Shown one piece after another: positions 46,995-59,027 of a stretch of 64,000 bases of DNA. Origin of the DNA: Anoplolepis gracilipes (lineage: Eukaryota > Arthropoda > Insecta > Hymenoptera > Formicidae); the NCBI RefSeq assembly GCF_047496725.1, contig NC_132971.1, positions 9,321,001 through 9,385,000 on the forward strand. Direction: 5' to 3'. The notes under the pieces are model-generated. The model was given only the letters and a program-made list of their open reading frames with translations. It did not search any database and was not told the DNA's origin. Position numbers and translations under genes: made by a program. Numbering within the stretch: position 1 is the stretch's first letter; every line of letters starts with the position of its first letter.

Positions 46995-48658
46995 TTAATT
47001 AATAAAAAAAATAATCAATAAAATTAACACTGAAATAAAAATAAATATATAAATTTTGAATAATTTTATTTTAATTACTAAACTATTTATTATTCTATAA
47101 ATAATTTTCTTTCCTATAAATTCAACTCATATTTTATCTATCTCATAAATATTTAATCTTCAAACTATAATAGGACTATAAATTCATATATATATATAAT
47201 TTATAAATCATATTGATCTAAAAAAATAACTAAATATTAATATATTAATTAAATTTTTAATAAATACAACTAATCTTAACAATACCCCCACAAATAATAA
47301 AAACATTGTAGTTATTTTTACATCTACATTCATAAATAAAAAATAATTATCAAAAAAAAATATTCACATTAATATGGATCCTCTAATTAATCTTAAAATT
47401 AATAAAACAAATATTGATAAATTCATTAATTTATCTTCTTTATAATAATAAAATCTTGAATTTTTAAAGGAACCAAAATAAACATAATACATTAATCGTA
47501 AAGAATATGATACAGTAAAAGAGATTGACAAAGTAATTATTATTAATAAAAAAATATTAATATTATTCAAATAAATAATTTCTATAATTAAATCTTTAGA
47601 GTAAAATCCAGCTAAAAAAGGAACTCCCATTAAGGCCAATCTAGAAATATAAAATCTTATCATAGTAAACGGGATAAATTCATTTAAATTACCACATAAC
47701 CGAATATCCTGATTATTATTCATTAAATGAATTATAACCCCCGCACACATAAATAATAATGACTTAAAAATTGCATGAGTTAAAAGATGAAAAAAAGCTA
47801 AAAAATTAAACCTTAATCTTAAAATTATTATTATTAACCCCAACTGACTTAAAGTAGACAAAGCAATAATTTTTTTTAAATCATTCTCAAAATTTGCCAT
47901 TAACCCAGATATAAATATAGTAAAAACTGAAATATATAATAAAATTTTCTCAATACCCCTATTCATCAAATATTTATTAAAACGAATTATTAAATAAACC
48001 CCCGCAGTGACCAAAGTTGATGAATGAACCAAAGCTGACACTGGGGTTGGGGCTGCTATAGCTATTGGCAACCAAACAGAAAAAGGAATTTGAGCACTTT
48101 TTGTAACTGCTGCTAAAACAATTATTCTTAAAATTAACTTAGAATTCCTTATAAAACTTAAGCCTCAACTTCCAAATATAAATATTAATCCAATTCTTAT
48201 TAATAATCCAATATCCCCAATTCGGTTGCACAAAACTGTTACTATACCAGAATTATATGATAAATAATTCTGATAATAAATCACTAAACAATAAGAGTTA
48301 ATCCTAAACCATCCCACCCAAATAAAATTCTAATTAAATTAGGGCTAATAATTATTAAAATTATTGATAAAACAAATATAATTACTAATTTAATAAACCG
48401 ATCAATAAACATATCATCACCCATATAAATTATTCTATATAATATGATTATTGATGAAATTAATATAACTACCCCAATAAATAATGATGAAACTCAATCA
48501 AATAAAATATAAAATTCTACATTAATTGAATTAAAATTAAAAAATAATCACTCCATCATATATCTTAAATTCATTAAATTTAGATATAACCTTATAAAAA
48601 AAAATAATATAAAAATAATTATTATAAAAAATGAATAAATAAATAAATTTATAATAAT
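46995..48658 (-). pseudogene. nad5: nad5 with a 1-base deletion (left palindrome arm)
   Basis: NADH dehydrogenase subunit 5 on the minus strand from ATT at 48658 to TAA at 46995-46997, about 554 residues. Core motifs (PTPVSALVHSSTLVTAGVYL, HAIFKSLLFMCAG) are intact. Near 48296-48300 one base is missing relative to the right-arm copy (AGAGTTAATCC here; the copy reads as AGAGGTTAATCC), in the conserved GLGLTSYCL region, so the frame shifts. A single-base loss in a GG pair is as likely a sequencing error as a mutation; without it the gene would be complete. Confidence 0.9.
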
Positions 48659-48723
48659 CTAAGATAAATTTTCTCTATATCATTAATTTCACAAATTAAT
48701 ATTTTATTTTAAACTACTTAAAT
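48657..48723 (-). tRNA. trnH: tRNA-His (GTG)
   Basis: Minus strand, acceptor ATTTAAG/CTTAGAT, anticodon GTG in ATTTGTGAAAT; overlaps the nad5 start by two bases. Confidence 0.85.
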
Positions 48724-48816
48724 TAAGTAAAATTATAATAAAATAAAATAAATAATAAACATTTAATTATTTATTAAATTAATATTATTAATAATAACTA
48801 ATATAATAAAATTAAA

Positions 48817-50163
48817 TTAATGCATTAAACTTAAATTTAAGATTATTAAAATTAAAGGAATTAAATGAATCAAAATAATCATATAATCTTTTAAATAGAT
48901 TATTGAAAATTTTTCCTCAAAATAATTAAACCCATGCTGAATATATGAATATAAATATAATGAATAAGCACTCCTAAAAAAACAAATCATTATTATATAA
49001 ATAATAATAAATATCTCCCAGCTAATTAAAACTCTAATTATAAAAATTTCCCTAAAAAAATTTAAAGAAAAAGGGAAAGAAAAATTAGCAGCACATAATA
49101 AAAACCATCAAATTCTTAAAGATGGAAAAATATTTAATATTCCTTTATTAAAAAAAATCAATCGACTCCCTGACCGCTCATAATATAAATTCACCATAAA
49201 AAATAAACCCGATGAACATAGACCATGCGAAATTATTAAAATATAAGCACTAATAAATCCTAATTTTATTATTGTTAATATTGAACACATTATTATATTC
49301 ATATGTACAACGGATGAATAAGCCACCAAACTCTTCATATCAATTTCAACTAAACATAAAATACCAATTAACAATCTCCCAACAATTCCAACTCTAAAAA
49401 TTACATATCTATACTTATTCCTTTGAATAATAAATATTATAATAAAACGTAATAGGCCGTACCCGCCTAACTTTAATAAAATAGCAGCTAAAATTATTGA
49501 TCCATAAACAGGTGCTTCAACATGAGCTTTAGGCAATCAAGCATGAAAAATAAAAATTGGTAATTTAATAAAAAATGCTATAAAATAAACCAGATAATCT
49601 CAAAACCCCATATTAATTATTATATTTTTTATCAATAAATTAAAATCAAATGTTATATTATTCTTATAAATTTCAAATAAATAAATTAATAAAGGTAAAG
49701 AAATAAATATTGTATATATTAAAAGATAATAGGATGCTGAAGTTCGTTCAAAATTTAACCCTCAATAAATAGTAACAATAAATATAGGAATTAATCTTAA
49801 TTCAAACATTAAATAAAATAGTATCAAATTTATAGAAGAAAAATAAATAATTAAAATTAATAATATAATTTCAAATATTAACATCTTTTTCTCGTAATTT
49901 ATTTTAATTAATCTATTGTGCCCCTCCTCCAATTGAATAACTATCCTTATTAAAGCCAAAATCCAAAATCTTAAGACTAATAAAAAAAATGAATAAAAAT
50001 CAAATCCTATAAAGACCCTAACCATAATTCAAATATCATCTTTAAATATAAATTTAAATAAAAATAAAAATCTAAAAATAAAACATGAATTATAAAAAAA
50101 TATAATTTTTTTATTTTTTATTAATAAAATTATAAATATAAAAAAAAATAAAAATTTTATCAT
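48817..50163 (-). CDS. nad4: NADH dehydrogenase subunit 4
   Basis: 448 codons in one frame from ATG at 50163 to TAA, minus strand. Motifs LPKAHVEAPVYGSIILAAILLKLGGYG and HGLCSSGLFF identify it (the first spans 49460-49540). Proton-pumping membrane subunit of complex I. A 93-base AT-rich gap separates it from trnH. Confidence 0.93.
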
Positions 50164-50189
50164 ATTAATTCAAAAATAAATAATAAATT

Positions 50190-50252
50190 TTATTATACTA
50201 TAGTTTATATTAAAACATTAATTTTGTAAATTAAAAATATTTATTATAATAA
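50190..50252 (+). tRNA. trnT: tRNA-Thr (TGT)
   Basis: Plus strand, acceptor TTATTAT/ATAATAA, anticodon TGT in ATTTTGTAAAT. It lies between nad4 and nad4L; the ancestral position is after nad4L. Confidence 0.85.
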
Positions 50253-50314
50253 ATTAGTATAAATTATTAAATATTTTAATATAAAATAAATATTATAAAT
50301 TTTTAATTTTCTAA

Positions 50315-50617
50315 TTAAAACTTATTAATATTAAATAAATAATATAATTCATTTCCATGAAAACGAACAATAATGACTAATAAAGTTAATCCTAAAACTC
50401 CTTCACATACCCTAAAAACTAAATAATAAATTATAAAAATTTCCAAATTAATTGCCCTAAAAATTATAAATATAATTATTGATAAAATTAATACTATTAA
50501 TTCAATTACTATTAAAATTACTAATATAAATTTATATATAAAAATTAATAATAATAAAATAATTATATATATATACATATAAATTAATAAATCAATATAA
50601 ATAATTATATAATCCAT
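50315..50617 (-). CDS. nad4L: NADH dehydrogenase subunit 4L
   Basis: Minus strand, 100 codons from the ATG at 50617 (an ATA 12 bases upstream is possible; family length about 95-100). The ending SVCEGVLGLTLLVIIVRFHG is diagnostic. Small membrane subunit of complex I. Confidence 0.9.
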   Translation of the reverse strand: MDYIIIYIDLLIYMYIYIIILLLLIFIYKFILVILIVIELIVLILSIIIFIIFRAINLEIFIIYYLVFRVCEGVLGLTLLVIIVRFHGNELYYLFNINKF

Positions 50618-50633
50618 TATATTAATTATATAA

Positions 50634-50704
50634 TTCAAAAAAATAAATTTATTTATGCCATTAATCTCCAAAATTAATATTCTTTTTCTAAACTATTTTT
50701 TGAA
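50634..50704 (-). tRNA. trnP: tRNA-Pro (TGG)
   Basis: Minus strand, acceptor TTCAAAA/TTTTGAA, anticodon TGG in ATTTTGGAGAT. Confidence 0.85.
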
Positions 50705-50793
50705 ATTAATTAAAATTTTCATTAATTTTTATTGATATATTTTCAATTTATTTAATTTAATTATTAAATCATTTTTTTTTCAATTCCTTATTT

Positions 50794-51351
50794 ATGAACA
50801 AAGAATTACTTATTTTTACCATTTTAATTTTTTTAATATTTTTTATTATTTTATTTTTCTTAACTACTAATAATAATTCTATTCACCCTATTTGGATAAT
50901 TATCTCTATTTTAATTTTTAGAATACTTATTTGCATAAATCTTTCAATTTGACAATCTAATTACATTTACTCTATTATATTATTCCTAATTATAATTAGA
51001 GGCTTATTAATTATTTTTCTTTATTTTACAAGATTAATCTCAAATGATCAAAATAAACTTAACAATTACAATTTTTACCTACTTATATTATTTATTTTAA
51101 ATTGATTATTATTAATTAGATTTATATATTTCAATTTTCCTTGATCTAATTTATTTAAAAATAAATTTAATTATAATGATTCAATTATAATCTTAAAATT
51201 TAATGAAATAAATTTTCAAAATATTATTAATCTTTATGAATACCCATATAATAATATAACTATTAGCTCAATATTCTACCTATTAATTTCATTATTTACT
51301 ATTATCAAAATTTGTTCTATTAAATTATTTACCATACGTAAAATCAATTAA
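50794..51351 (+). CDS. nad6: NADH dehydrogenase subunit 6
   Basis: 185 codons, ATG to TAA, hydrophobic throughout, placed between trnP and cytb as in other insects. Weakly conserved protein; identity rests on length, hydrophobicity, the IMISGLLIIFLYFTS-like segment and position. Confidence 0.88.
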
Positions 51352-51361
51352 AAATTTATTT

Positions 51362-52480
51362 ATGAATAAAAACTTAATAACATTTATTAATGACTCTCTA
51401 CTTAAACTTCCAACACCAATTAATATTTCTTATTGATGAAATTTTGGATCATTACTAGGAATATTTTTACTTATTCAAATTTTAAGGGGGTTTTTTTTAT
51501 CCATACATTATTGCCCTAACATAAACTATGCTTTTGATAGAATTATTCACATCATTCAAAATGTAAAATTAGGATGGTTACTACATAATATTCATATAAA
51601 TGGAGCTTCAATATTTTTTATTTGCTTATATCTTCACATAAGACGAGGATTATACTATAATTCTTATAAACTCTTCAATACCTGAATAATTGGAGTAAGA
51701 ATTTTCTTAATTTCTATAGCAACAGCTTTTTTAGGATACGTTTTACCATGAGGCCAAATATCATTCTGAGGGGCAACAGTTATCACTAATTTAATTTCTA
51801 CAATTCCCTACATAGGAAATATAATTGTCCAATGAATTTGAGGAGGATTCTCTATTAATAATGCAACCCTAAACCGATTTTACTCTCTTCATTTTATTCT
51901 TCCCTTCCTAATTATAATAATAGTTATTTTGCATCTATTTTTCCTTCACTCAACAGGGTCTTCTAATCCTTTAGGGACTAACAGAGATCTTTATAAAATT
52001 CCATTCCATATTTATTTCACCATAAAAGATAATATTACTTTTATGATTTTTATCATAATTTTTTGAATCATTAATTTAGAATATCCATATATATTTAGCG
52101 ATCCTGACAATTTTCTCCCTGCAAATCCTATGGTTACCCCTATCCATATTCAACCTGAATGATATTTTCTCTTTGCTTATGCTATTCTTCGATCAATTCC
52201 TAATAAACTAGGGGGTGTAATTGCCTTATTAATATCAATTTTAATCCTATACACCCTTCCTCTTTTAACCCCTAAATTCAATTCATTAATAATTTATCCT
52301 ATTAATCAATTATTATACTGAATTTTTTTAAATACATTTATCCTTCTTACTTGAGCCGGTGCTCAAGTAATCGAATATCCATTCATCAGAATTAGCCAAA
52401 TTTTATCAATTATTTATTTTCTTTATTTTATTCTCATATTTACTGTAATAAAAATCTGAGATATTATTCTATTAAAATAA
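51362..52480 (+). CDS. cytb: cytochrome b
   Basis: 372 codons, ATG to TAA. Motifs GSLLGMFLLIQILSGFFL, WGGFSINNATLNRFYSLHF (Qo site region), [20 protein letters not shown]. Binds hemes bL and bH in complex III. Intact. Confidence 0.95.
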
Positions 52481-52540
52481 AAATTTATTTTTATCATTAT
52501 TTATATTTAATTTATTTTAGATAATTAATAAGTCCCCACC

Positions 52541-52611
52541 AGTTAATGATCTTGATTAATAAGTTTATGTTTTGAAAACATAATAAAGAAATTTAAAATT
52601 TTCTATTAACT
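52541..52611 (+). tRNA. trnS2: tRNA-Ser2 (TGA)
   Basis: Acceptor AGTTAAT/ATTAACT, anticodon TGA in TGTTTTGAAAACA. A 164-base AT-rich spacer follows before nad1. Confidence 0.88.
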
Positions 52612-52775
52612 TTAAAAATTACTTATTTTAATTTCAAACAACATACATTAACATAATAGAATAATTTTATAATTTACCCTTTAATTTTTATTATTTTTAT
52701 TTAACTTACAAATTTAATTAATTTAATTAATTTAATAAATTATTTTATTAGCTAATATTATTACCTCACTCCCTA

Positions 52776-53720
52776 TTATAAAACAATAACTATTATAAAT
52801 TTTATTCTTAAAATTAAAACCAAATACATTAAAATAATGGGTAAAATAATCTTTCAACATAAATATATTAATTCATCATATCGTATCCGAGGCAATAATC
52901 CACGCATAAAAATAATCAAAGATCTTATTAAATTAATTATAATAAACATTAATATAGGATATAAAATCAAATTAGTAAATAAAATAATTCTAATAAATCT
53001 AAAAAAAATAATCATTCCATATTCAGACAAAAAAATTAATGTAAACCCCCCACTAAAATACTCAATATTAAATCCCGAAACTAACTCTGACTCACCTTCA
53101 ATAAAATCCATAGGTCTACGATTTAACTCAGCTAAAACCCTAATAAAATATAACAAAAATAAAGGATACAAATTAATTAAATACCAGATATAAATTTGAT
53201 ATTTATAAAAATCTAAAAAAGAATACCTTTCTCTTATAATCATTAAAATTAAAATAATTAAAATAAATCTTACTTCATAAGATAATATCTGAGCCACAGA
53301 TCGTATAGACCCTATTATTGAATAAATTGAATTTGCTGACCACCCCATAAAAATAACGAAATACCCCCCGATAGATATAAAAATAATTATTAATAAAATA
53401 GAATAATTTAAATAATAAAAATTAGTAATATACGGATATAATAATCATATTGATAATATAATTACAAATCTTATTAAAGGAGTTAAATAAAACAATCGAT
53501 AATTAGATTTATAAACATAAAACAATTCTTTATTTAATAATTTAATAGCATCACTAAACGGTTGCAAAACACCAATCAATCCTACTTTATTAGGACCTTT
53601 GCGTATTTGAATATAACCTAAAAATTTTCGTTCCAATAAAGTCAAAAAAGCAATTCTTAATAATAAAATTAATAATAAAATTAATAAATTTAACAAATTT
53701 AAAACTAAATAATAATAAAT
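52776..53720 (-). CDS. nad1: NADH dehydrogenase subunit 1
   Basis: 314 codons in one frame from ATT at 53720 to TAA. Motifs LLERKFLGYIQIRKGPNKVG and GESELVSGFNIEY. Identical in protein to the copy at 57798-58742 as far as compared, but clearly different from the array nad1 copies. Complex I membrane subunit at the quinone site. Confidence 0.95.
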
Positions 53721-53729
53721 ATTTTTAAT

Positions 53730-53799
53730 TATTACTTATATAAATTATTTTTATATATTTATAAATTCTAAATTTATCACACTATTCTGCCAAAGTAAT
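53730..53799 (-). tRNA. trnL1: tRNA-Leu1 (TAG), left arm
   Basis: Minus strand, acceptor ATTACTT/AAGTAAT, anticodon TAG. Confidence 0.85.
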
Positions 53800-54305
53800 T
53801 CATAATTTTATAAAATTAATATAATTCTTTATAAAAAAAAAATTTCAAATAAAAAGTCCTTTCGTACAAATTTATTTACACTTTAATTATAGATAAAATC
53901 CGATCTGGCTCACGCCGATCTAAACTCAAATCATGTAAAATTTTAATAGTCGAACAGACTAAATAATTAAATTTTTCCATTTAATTTTTATTTTAATTCA
54001 ACATCGAGGTCGCAATCATTTTTTATAATATGATCTTAAAAAAAATATTACGCTGTTATCCCTAAGGTAATTAATTTTTCAATAATTTTTTTTAAAAAAC
54101 TTATTCATATTTTCATAAATAAATGATTTATTTATTAAATAAAATTAAAAAGTTTATAAAATTTTTCTGTCCTCCCAACCAAATATAATTTTATATTAAA
54201 TTTACAAACTAATCTTATATTAATAAAAATTATATTAAATTCTATAGGGTCTTATCGTCCCATAATACCATTTAAACATTTTTATTCAAAATTTAAATTT
54301 TTAAT
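53800..54305 (-). pseudogene. rrnL: rrnL 3' fragment ending at the inversion breakpoint
   Basis: Contains the conserved peptidyl-transferase region (GTTATCCCTAAGG on the + strand at 54056, TCCGATCTGGCTCACGCC at 53899) but stops about 500 bases in, where inverted trnQ-region sequence begins. Confidence 0.9.
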
Positions 54306-54352
54306 TATGTTAAGTTTTGACAGAATAAACATTAAATATTATAATTAATTAT

Positions 54353-54423
54353 TATATTTTAATGTATTATGAAGCATAAAAATTTTTGAAATTTTTTGAG
54401 ATAGTTTAAATCTATTAAATATA
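54353..54423 (+). tRNA. trnQ: tRNA-Gln (TTG), inverted copy
   Basis: Acceptor TATATTT/AAATATA, anticodon TTG. Opposite orientation to the array copies. Confidence 0.85.
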
Positions 54424-54438
54424 AAAAAAATTAATTTA

Positions 54439-54509
54439 AATGAAAACATATATATTAAATTATGTATGATTTATTCTATCAAAATAATCCTTTTATCAGG
54501 CATATCATT
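54439..54509 (-). tRNA. trnI: tRNA-Ile (GAT), inverted copy
   Basis: Minus strand, AATGATATGCCTGATAAAAG start, anticodon GAT; the T-arm region is three bases longer than in the array copies. Confidence 0.85.
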
Positions 54510-55390
54510 AAATAAATTTTTAATTAATGAATGAAATTTAGATAATAAAAATAATTAATTAAATAAGAGAAAGATAGAATTTCTATATTTAAATAAATAA
54601 TTTAAATTAAATTTGTATTAGTAAAAATAATAAAAGAATTTATTAAAATTAAAGTAGTTATAAAGATTAATTAATAAATTAAATAATAAAATATTATAGA
54701 TAACAAATTGTTATAAAATTGATTTTTTAATATAATGATATTATAAAATTAATTAAAATAATTAGTTAAAATAAAATTTGGGATGGGCGATAATTTTATT
54801 TAAATCTAATAATTGATTATTTTAATTATATGTATTTTAAAAAAAAAAAATATATTATTAAAATTAAAATTAAAAAATTTATTTATAAATAAAATAATTA
54901 TTATAATTAAAAATTTTATTTATATAAATTTAAAGAGAAAGGGGGTTTTATAAATAAAAAATTAAAAATTTAGTATTTATTTATATATACATTAATATTA
55001 TTTAAAAATTATTATTTAATTTTAATAAATTATTTTAATTATTTTTATAAATATATAATTAATAAATTATTTTTAATATATTTAATTAACATTAAATATT
55101 TAATATTAATTAATTAAAACTTATTAATCATTATTTTTAATTTATAATATTAAAAATTTAAATATAAAAAAAAAAAAATTATTTATTAATAAAATATTTT
55201 AATATATTTAAATATTTATAAATAATTAATAATAATGATAATAATGATAATAATGATAATAAAAAAAGGTGGGAATATTGTTTAATTTTTTTTATGTATA
55301 TATTATAAATTAAATTTTACATTTATATTAATATTAAATTTAAATTATTTTTATAATTTATTTTTAATAATTAATAAATATAATTAAAAA
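54510..55390. other. control region, inverted copy, trnM missing
   Basis: AT-rich region matching the array control regions in reverse complement with many differences. About 190 bases including trnM are absent near 54585 (between copies of a short TTTAAAT-like repeat). It has ATAATG repeats at 55230-55260 and a GGTGGG tract near 55268. Confidence 0.75.
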
Positions 55391-56201
55391 TTAATTTTTT
55401 TTTATAAATTTATTTTATAATTTAAAGTATAAATAAAATTTTAAAAAATTATGTAAAATTTAAATAATTTAATAATATATAAATTAGTATTTATAATAAT
55501 TAATTAAATAAAAATTTATAATAGAAAATTATAATTTATTATTAATAAATAAAGTGCCAGCAATTGCGGTTATACTTTAAATAAAAATAAATTAAAATAA
55601 TTATAAGTGTATATAAAATATATAAAATAAATAATATTTAACTAATTTATTTTTTTATGGTGAAATATAGATAAATATTAAAAGTTAGATAATTTTATTT
55701 AAAGAGTAATAAAATTAAAAAAATTTATTTAATAAACTAGGATTAGATACCCTATTATTTAAATGAAAATAAAATATAATTAAATATTAAATGTTAATCA
55801 TTAAAAATAAAAAATTTGGCGGTATTTTATGATTTAGAGGAACTTGTTAATTAATTTGATAATCCACGAATGGAATTACTTAATTTAATTTTTATATATT
55901 GTTGTTGAAAAATTATATTAAAAGATTAATAATTTAAAAATTTAATTATAATTATAATTCAAATCAAAATGTAGAATAATTAAGATTTAAATGAGTTACA
56001 TTTAATTTTAATTAATTGAAATAAATTTTTAAAAATATTGTTATAATTTTATAAATATTGAATTTAATTGTAAATTTAAAAAAATATTTAAATTGAATTT
56101 TAATTAAAATATGTACAAATTGCCCGTCATTTTCATTAATAAAAATTTATGGAAAAAGTCGTAACAAAGTAAATATATTGGAAAATGTATTTAGAATAAA
56201 A
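55391..56201 (+). rRNA. rrnS: 12S rRNA, inverted copy
   Basis: Plus strand. GTGCCAGCAATTGCGG (55555), GGATTAGATACCC (55740), TGTACAAATTGCCCGTCA (56112) and AAAGTCGTAACAAAG (56155) are all present. The 5' end is approximate. Confidence 0.88.
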
Positions 56202-56267
56202 AAATTTTAGTTTAAATAAAAATTTTTCATTTACATTGAAAGGATTAATTAAAAATTATTAAAATTT
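56202..56267 (+). tRNA. trnV: tRNA-Val (TAC), inverted copy
   Basis: Acceptor AAATTTT/AAAATTT, anticodon TAC in CATTTACATTG. Confidence 0.7.
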
Positions 56268-57718
56268 TATTATAATTAATAAATAAATTATTAATAATAA
56301 AGTGTAGAAAATATTATAAATTATTAAATAAAATTATATTAAAAAGAAAAAGTTTTAGTAAGATTTTAAAATAATTATTTTAATTTTAAAGATAGTAATG
56401 TAAATGAAAATAAAAAAATTTTTAAAAGTAATTTTAATTAAGTGTACCTTTTGTATCAGGGTTTATTAAAAAAAAATTATTGATAAATAAATTTCTCGAA
56501 AGAAAAAGAGTTAAATAAATAAATAAAATTTAATATAAAAAAATTATTTTTAATATTTATTTAGAGAAGATATTTTAATCAATTTTTTTGATATCTAGTT
56601 TTTTTTGATATAAATTTAATTTAGATATAAATTTAAATATGTAAATTTTTATTAAAGTTTGAGATAATTTTTATTTATAATAGATATTAATTTATATTAA
56701 AAATTTATGGGATAATCTATAAATTAATTTTAAAATTTAAAAAATTTATTAATATTATTTATTTATAAAAATTTTATAAAAATGGTTTTAAAATTTAAAA
56801 TTTTTTGAAAAAATTTAATAATTTATTTATTTTAATATAGTTTAATTATGATTTTAAAATTAAAATAAATTTAATAAGTTAAAAAAATATTTTTATTAAT
56901 TTAAATTAAGAATTAATAATGATAAAATTAGTATTATTTATAAAATGTATTTTTAAAATATTTAATAATAATTAATTTATATTTAATTAAAGAATTAGGC
57001 AAAATAAATTTATTTAATATATTTAAATAAAATTAAGCTCACCTGTTTAATAAAAACATGGTTTTTAGAAAATAATTAAAGATTTGTTCTGCTCAATGAT
57101 AAATATTAAATAGCCGCAGTAATTTGACTGTGCTAAGGTAGCATAATCATTTGTCTTTTAATTGGAGGCTGGAATGAAGGAATGGATGAAGTTTAAGCTT
57201 TTTAAATTAAATAATAAAAATTTAAATTTTGAATAAAAATGTTTAAATGGTATTATGGGACGATAAGACCCTATAGAATTTAATATAATTTTTATTAATA
57301 TAAGATTAGTTTGTAAATTTAATATAAAATTATATTTGGTTGGGAGGACAGAAAAATTTTATAAACTTTTTAATTTTATTTAATAAATAAATCATTTATT
57401 TATGAAAATATGAATAAGTTTTTTAAAAAAAATTATTGAAAAATTAATTACCTTAGGGATAACAGCGTAATATTTTTTTTAAGATCATATTATAAAAAAT
57501 GATTGCGACCTCGATGTTGAATTAAAATAAAAATTAAATGGAAAAATTTAATTATTTAGTCTGTTCGACTATTAAAATTTTACATGATTTGAGTTTAGAT
57601 CGGCGTGAGCCAGATCGGATTTTATCTATAATTAAAGTGTAAATAAATTTGTACGAAAGGACTTTTTATTTGAAATTTTTTTTTTATAAAGAATTATATT
57701 AATTTTATAAAATTATGA
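56268..57718 (+). rRNA. rrnL: 16S rRNA, inverted copy
   Basis: Full-length plus-strand large rRNA (about 1.45 kb) with TGACTGTGCTAAGGTAGCAT (57127), GGGACGATAAGACCCTA (57257) and TTAGGGATAACAGCGTAA (57453). Confidence 0.93.
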
Positions 57719-57787
57719 ATTACTTTGGCAGAATAGTGTAATAAATTTAGAATTTATAAATATATAAAAATAATTTATATAAGTAAT
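57719..57787 (+). tRNA. trnL1: tRNA-Leu1 (TAG), right arm
   Basis: Acceptor ATTACTT/AAGTAAT, anticodon TAG. Confidence 0.85.
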
Positions 57788-57797
57788 AATTAAAAAT

Positions 57798-58742
57798 ATT
57801 TATTATTATTTAGTTTTAAATTTGTTAAATTTATTAATTTTATTATTAATTTTATTATTAAGAATTGCTTTTTTGACTTTATTGGAACGAAAATTTTTAG
57901 GTTATATTCAAATACGTAAAGGTCCTAATAAAGTAGGATTGATTGGTGTTTTGCAACCGTTTAGTGATGCTATTAAATTATTAAATAAAGAATTGTTTTA
58001 TGTTTATAAATCTAATTATCGATTATTTTATTTAACTCCTTTGATAAGATTTGTAATTATATTATCAATATGATTATTATATCCGTATATTACTAATTTT
58101 TATTATTTAAATTATTCTATTTTATTAATAATTATTTTTATATCTATCGGGGGGTATTTCGTTATTTTTATAGGATGGTCAGCAAATTCAATTTATTCAA
58201 TAATAGGATCTATACGATCTGTCGCTCAAATATTATCTTATGAAGTAAGATTTATTTTAATTATTTTAATTTTAATGATTATAAGAGAAAGATATTCTTT
58301 TTTAGATTTTTATAAATATCAAATTTATATTTGGTATTTAATTAATTTATATCCTTTATTTTTGTTATATTTTATTAGGGTTTTAGCTGAGTTAAATCGT
58401 AGACCTATGGATTTTATTGAAGGTGAGTCAGAGTTAGTTTCGGGATTTAATATTGAGTATTTTAGTGGGGGGTTTACATTAATTTTTTTGTCTGAATATG
58501 GAATGATTATTTTTTTTAGATTTATTAGAATTATTTTATTTACTAATTTGATTTTATATCCTATATTAATGTTTATTATAATTAATTTAATAAGATCTTT
58601 GATTATTTTTATGCGTGGGTTATTGCCTCGAATACGATATGATGAATTAATATATTTATGTTGAAAGATTATTTTGCCCATTATTTTAATGTATTTGGTT
58701 TTAATTTTAAGAATAAAATTTATAATAGTTATTGTTTTATAA
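57798..58742 (+). CDS. nad1: NADH dehydrogenase subunit 1, right arm
   Basis: 314 codons from ATT to TAA in one frame; mirror of 52776-53720 with few base changes. Confidence 0.93.
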
Positions 58743-58899
58743 TAGGGAGTGAGGTAATAATATTAGCTAATAAAATAATTTATTAAATTAATTAAATTTG
58801 TAAGTTAAATAAAAGTAATAAAAATTAAAAGGTAAATTATAAAATTATTCTATTATGTTACATGTTATGTTGTTTGAAATTAAAATAAGTAATTTTTAA

Positions 58900-58970
58900 A
58901 GTTAATAGAAAATTTTAAATTTCTTTATTATGTTTTCAAAACATAAACTTATTAATCAAGATCATTAACT
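58900..58970 (-). tRNA. trnS2: tRNA-Ser2 (TGA), right arm
   Basis: Minus strand, acceptor AGTTAAT/ATTAACT, anticodon TGA. Confidence 0.88.
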
Positions 58971-59027
58971 GGTGGGGTTTTATTAATTATCTAAAATAAA
59001 TTAAATATAAATGATACAAATAAATTT

